DNA of 64,000 bases from Novosphingobium fuchskuhlense (GTDB taxonomy: Bacteria > Pseudomonadota > Alphaproteobacteria > Sphingomonadales > Sphingomonadaceae): contig NZ_KQ954246.1 of the NCBI RefSeq assembly GCF_001519075.1, positions 186,001-250,000 of the forward strand, given 5' to 3'. The translations under genes and the position numbers were made by a program. How positions within the stretch are numbered: the stretch's first letter is position 1; each line of letters opens with the position of its first letter. Below the pieces are notes generated by a model. The model was given only the letters and a program-made list of their open reading frames with translations, did no database searches and was not told the origin of the DNA. Shown here in pieces: positions 63,476-64,000 of the stretch.

Positions 63476-64000
63476 ATGCTGCCGGCGATCTTTGGCCTGT
63501 CGGGCCCCACTCTCAGCGATGACGAGCGCGCCTTCTTCCGCGATTGCGATCCGGCGGGCTACATCCTGTTCGGCCGCAACGTGGAAAGCCGCGCCCAGCT
63601 GCGCGCGCTGACCGATGACCTGCGCGGCCTTCATGGACGGGATCGCACCTTCATCTGCATCGATCAGGAAGGTGGCCGGGTTGCGCGGATGAAGCCACCG
63701 GTCTGGGCCGCCTATCCTTCCGGCGCGGCGTTCGACCGGCTTTACGAGCTTGCCCCGATCAGCGCGATCGAGGCCGCCCGCGCCCATGCCGAGGCGCTTG
63801 GGCTCGATCTGGCAGAAGCGGGGATCAGCGTTGATTGCCTGCCGCTGCTCGACGTGCGGCAGGAAGGCGCGCACGATGTGATCGGCGATCGCGCGCTGGG
63901 GCACGAGCCGCTGCGCGTCGCGGCGCTCGGCCGGGCGATGCTCGAAGGCCTCGCCCGTGCCGGGGTGGCCGGGGTGATCAAGCATATCCCGGGGCACGGC
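63476..64000 (+). CDS. nagZ: Beta-N-acetylhexosaminidase NagZ, 5' part only
   Basis: The first 175 codons are visible. The sequence starts MLPAIFGLSGPTLSDDERAF and shows GYILFGRNV, ICIDQEGGRVARM and, at the end of the window, KHIPGHG, the conserved GH3 NagZ motif before the catalytic His-Asp. It removes N-acetylglucosamine from peptidoglycan fragments in recycling. It lies 73 nt downstream of the SPOR gene. Confidence 0.94.
   Translation, partial: MLPAIFGLSGPTLSDDERAFFRDCDPAGYILFGRNVESRAQLRALTDDLRGLHGRDRTFICIDQEGGRVARMKPPVWAAYPSGAAFDRLYELAPISAIEAARAHAEALGLDLAEAGISVDCLPLLDVRQEGAHDVIGDRALGHEPLRVAALGRAMLEGLARAGVAGVIKHIPGHG

Overview
The window looks like chromosomal DNA of a high-GC alphaproteobacterium, most likely from the Sphingomonadales (Novosphingobium/Sphingobium-like). 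This rests on gene order and family content seen in the sequence: infA-maf-rng-yacG followed by tRNA-Phe, a K+-insensitive H+-pyrophosphatase, an argS-SPOR-nagZ run, a PutA without a DNA-binding domain beside a divergent Lrp-type regulator, and a tad pilus locus. The genus is an inference. Most of the window is dense core genome, with many 1-8 nt start/stop overlaps and frequent GTG/TTG starts.

Layout. 1-5370: the end of a nitrilase-family gene, glpQ, a single-chain E1 alpha-beta 2-oxoacid dehydrogenase, a malonyltransferase-like protein and a low-molecular-weight phosphatase. 5351-10734: ada, putA and the lrp-type regulator. 10881-18124: an amine/amino-acid catabolic locus (PuuB-like oxidase, APH-type kinase, class III aminotransferase or phospho-lyase, PuuA-like ligase, GntR regulator, APC permease). 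It shares the palindrome TGTGATCACA in its control regions. 18211-21190: a GNAT/CelD-like plus cupin-like pair, and tesB. 21245-26603: five exported proteins of unknown function from two paralogous families, encoded in coupled pairs. 26745-34360: uvrC, a PilZ protein, a TonB-dependent receptor, infA-maf-rng-yacG and tRNA-Phe.

34361-34816 is gene-free apart from the hppA terminator. 34817-38726: hppA, thiL and an enoyl-CoA hydratase. 38817-47616: a beta-oxidation-type region (two coupled acyl-CoA dehydrogenase subunits; thiolase, SDR, hydratase, TetR; MarR, FAH-family). It is interrupted at about 40913-42350 by an AT-richer two-gene insert encoding a DUF5343-like protein and a HEPN-type (Swt1-like) protein. 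47658-55059: a minus-strand tad locus (cpaA, B, C, D, E, tadB, tadC) with no cpaF ATPase and no flp pilin. 55164-64000: an alpha/beta hydrolase, FAD oxidoreductase, DUF1508 protein, rnhA, thrB, ispH, lipoprotein, argS, SPOR protein and the start of nagZ.

The strongest candidates for undescribed biology are the DUF5343-HEPN insert (a possible defence or toxin-antitoxin type module) and the duplicated exported-protein cluster at 21-26.6 kb. No CRISPR array, rRNA, prophage or complete insertion sequence was seen.
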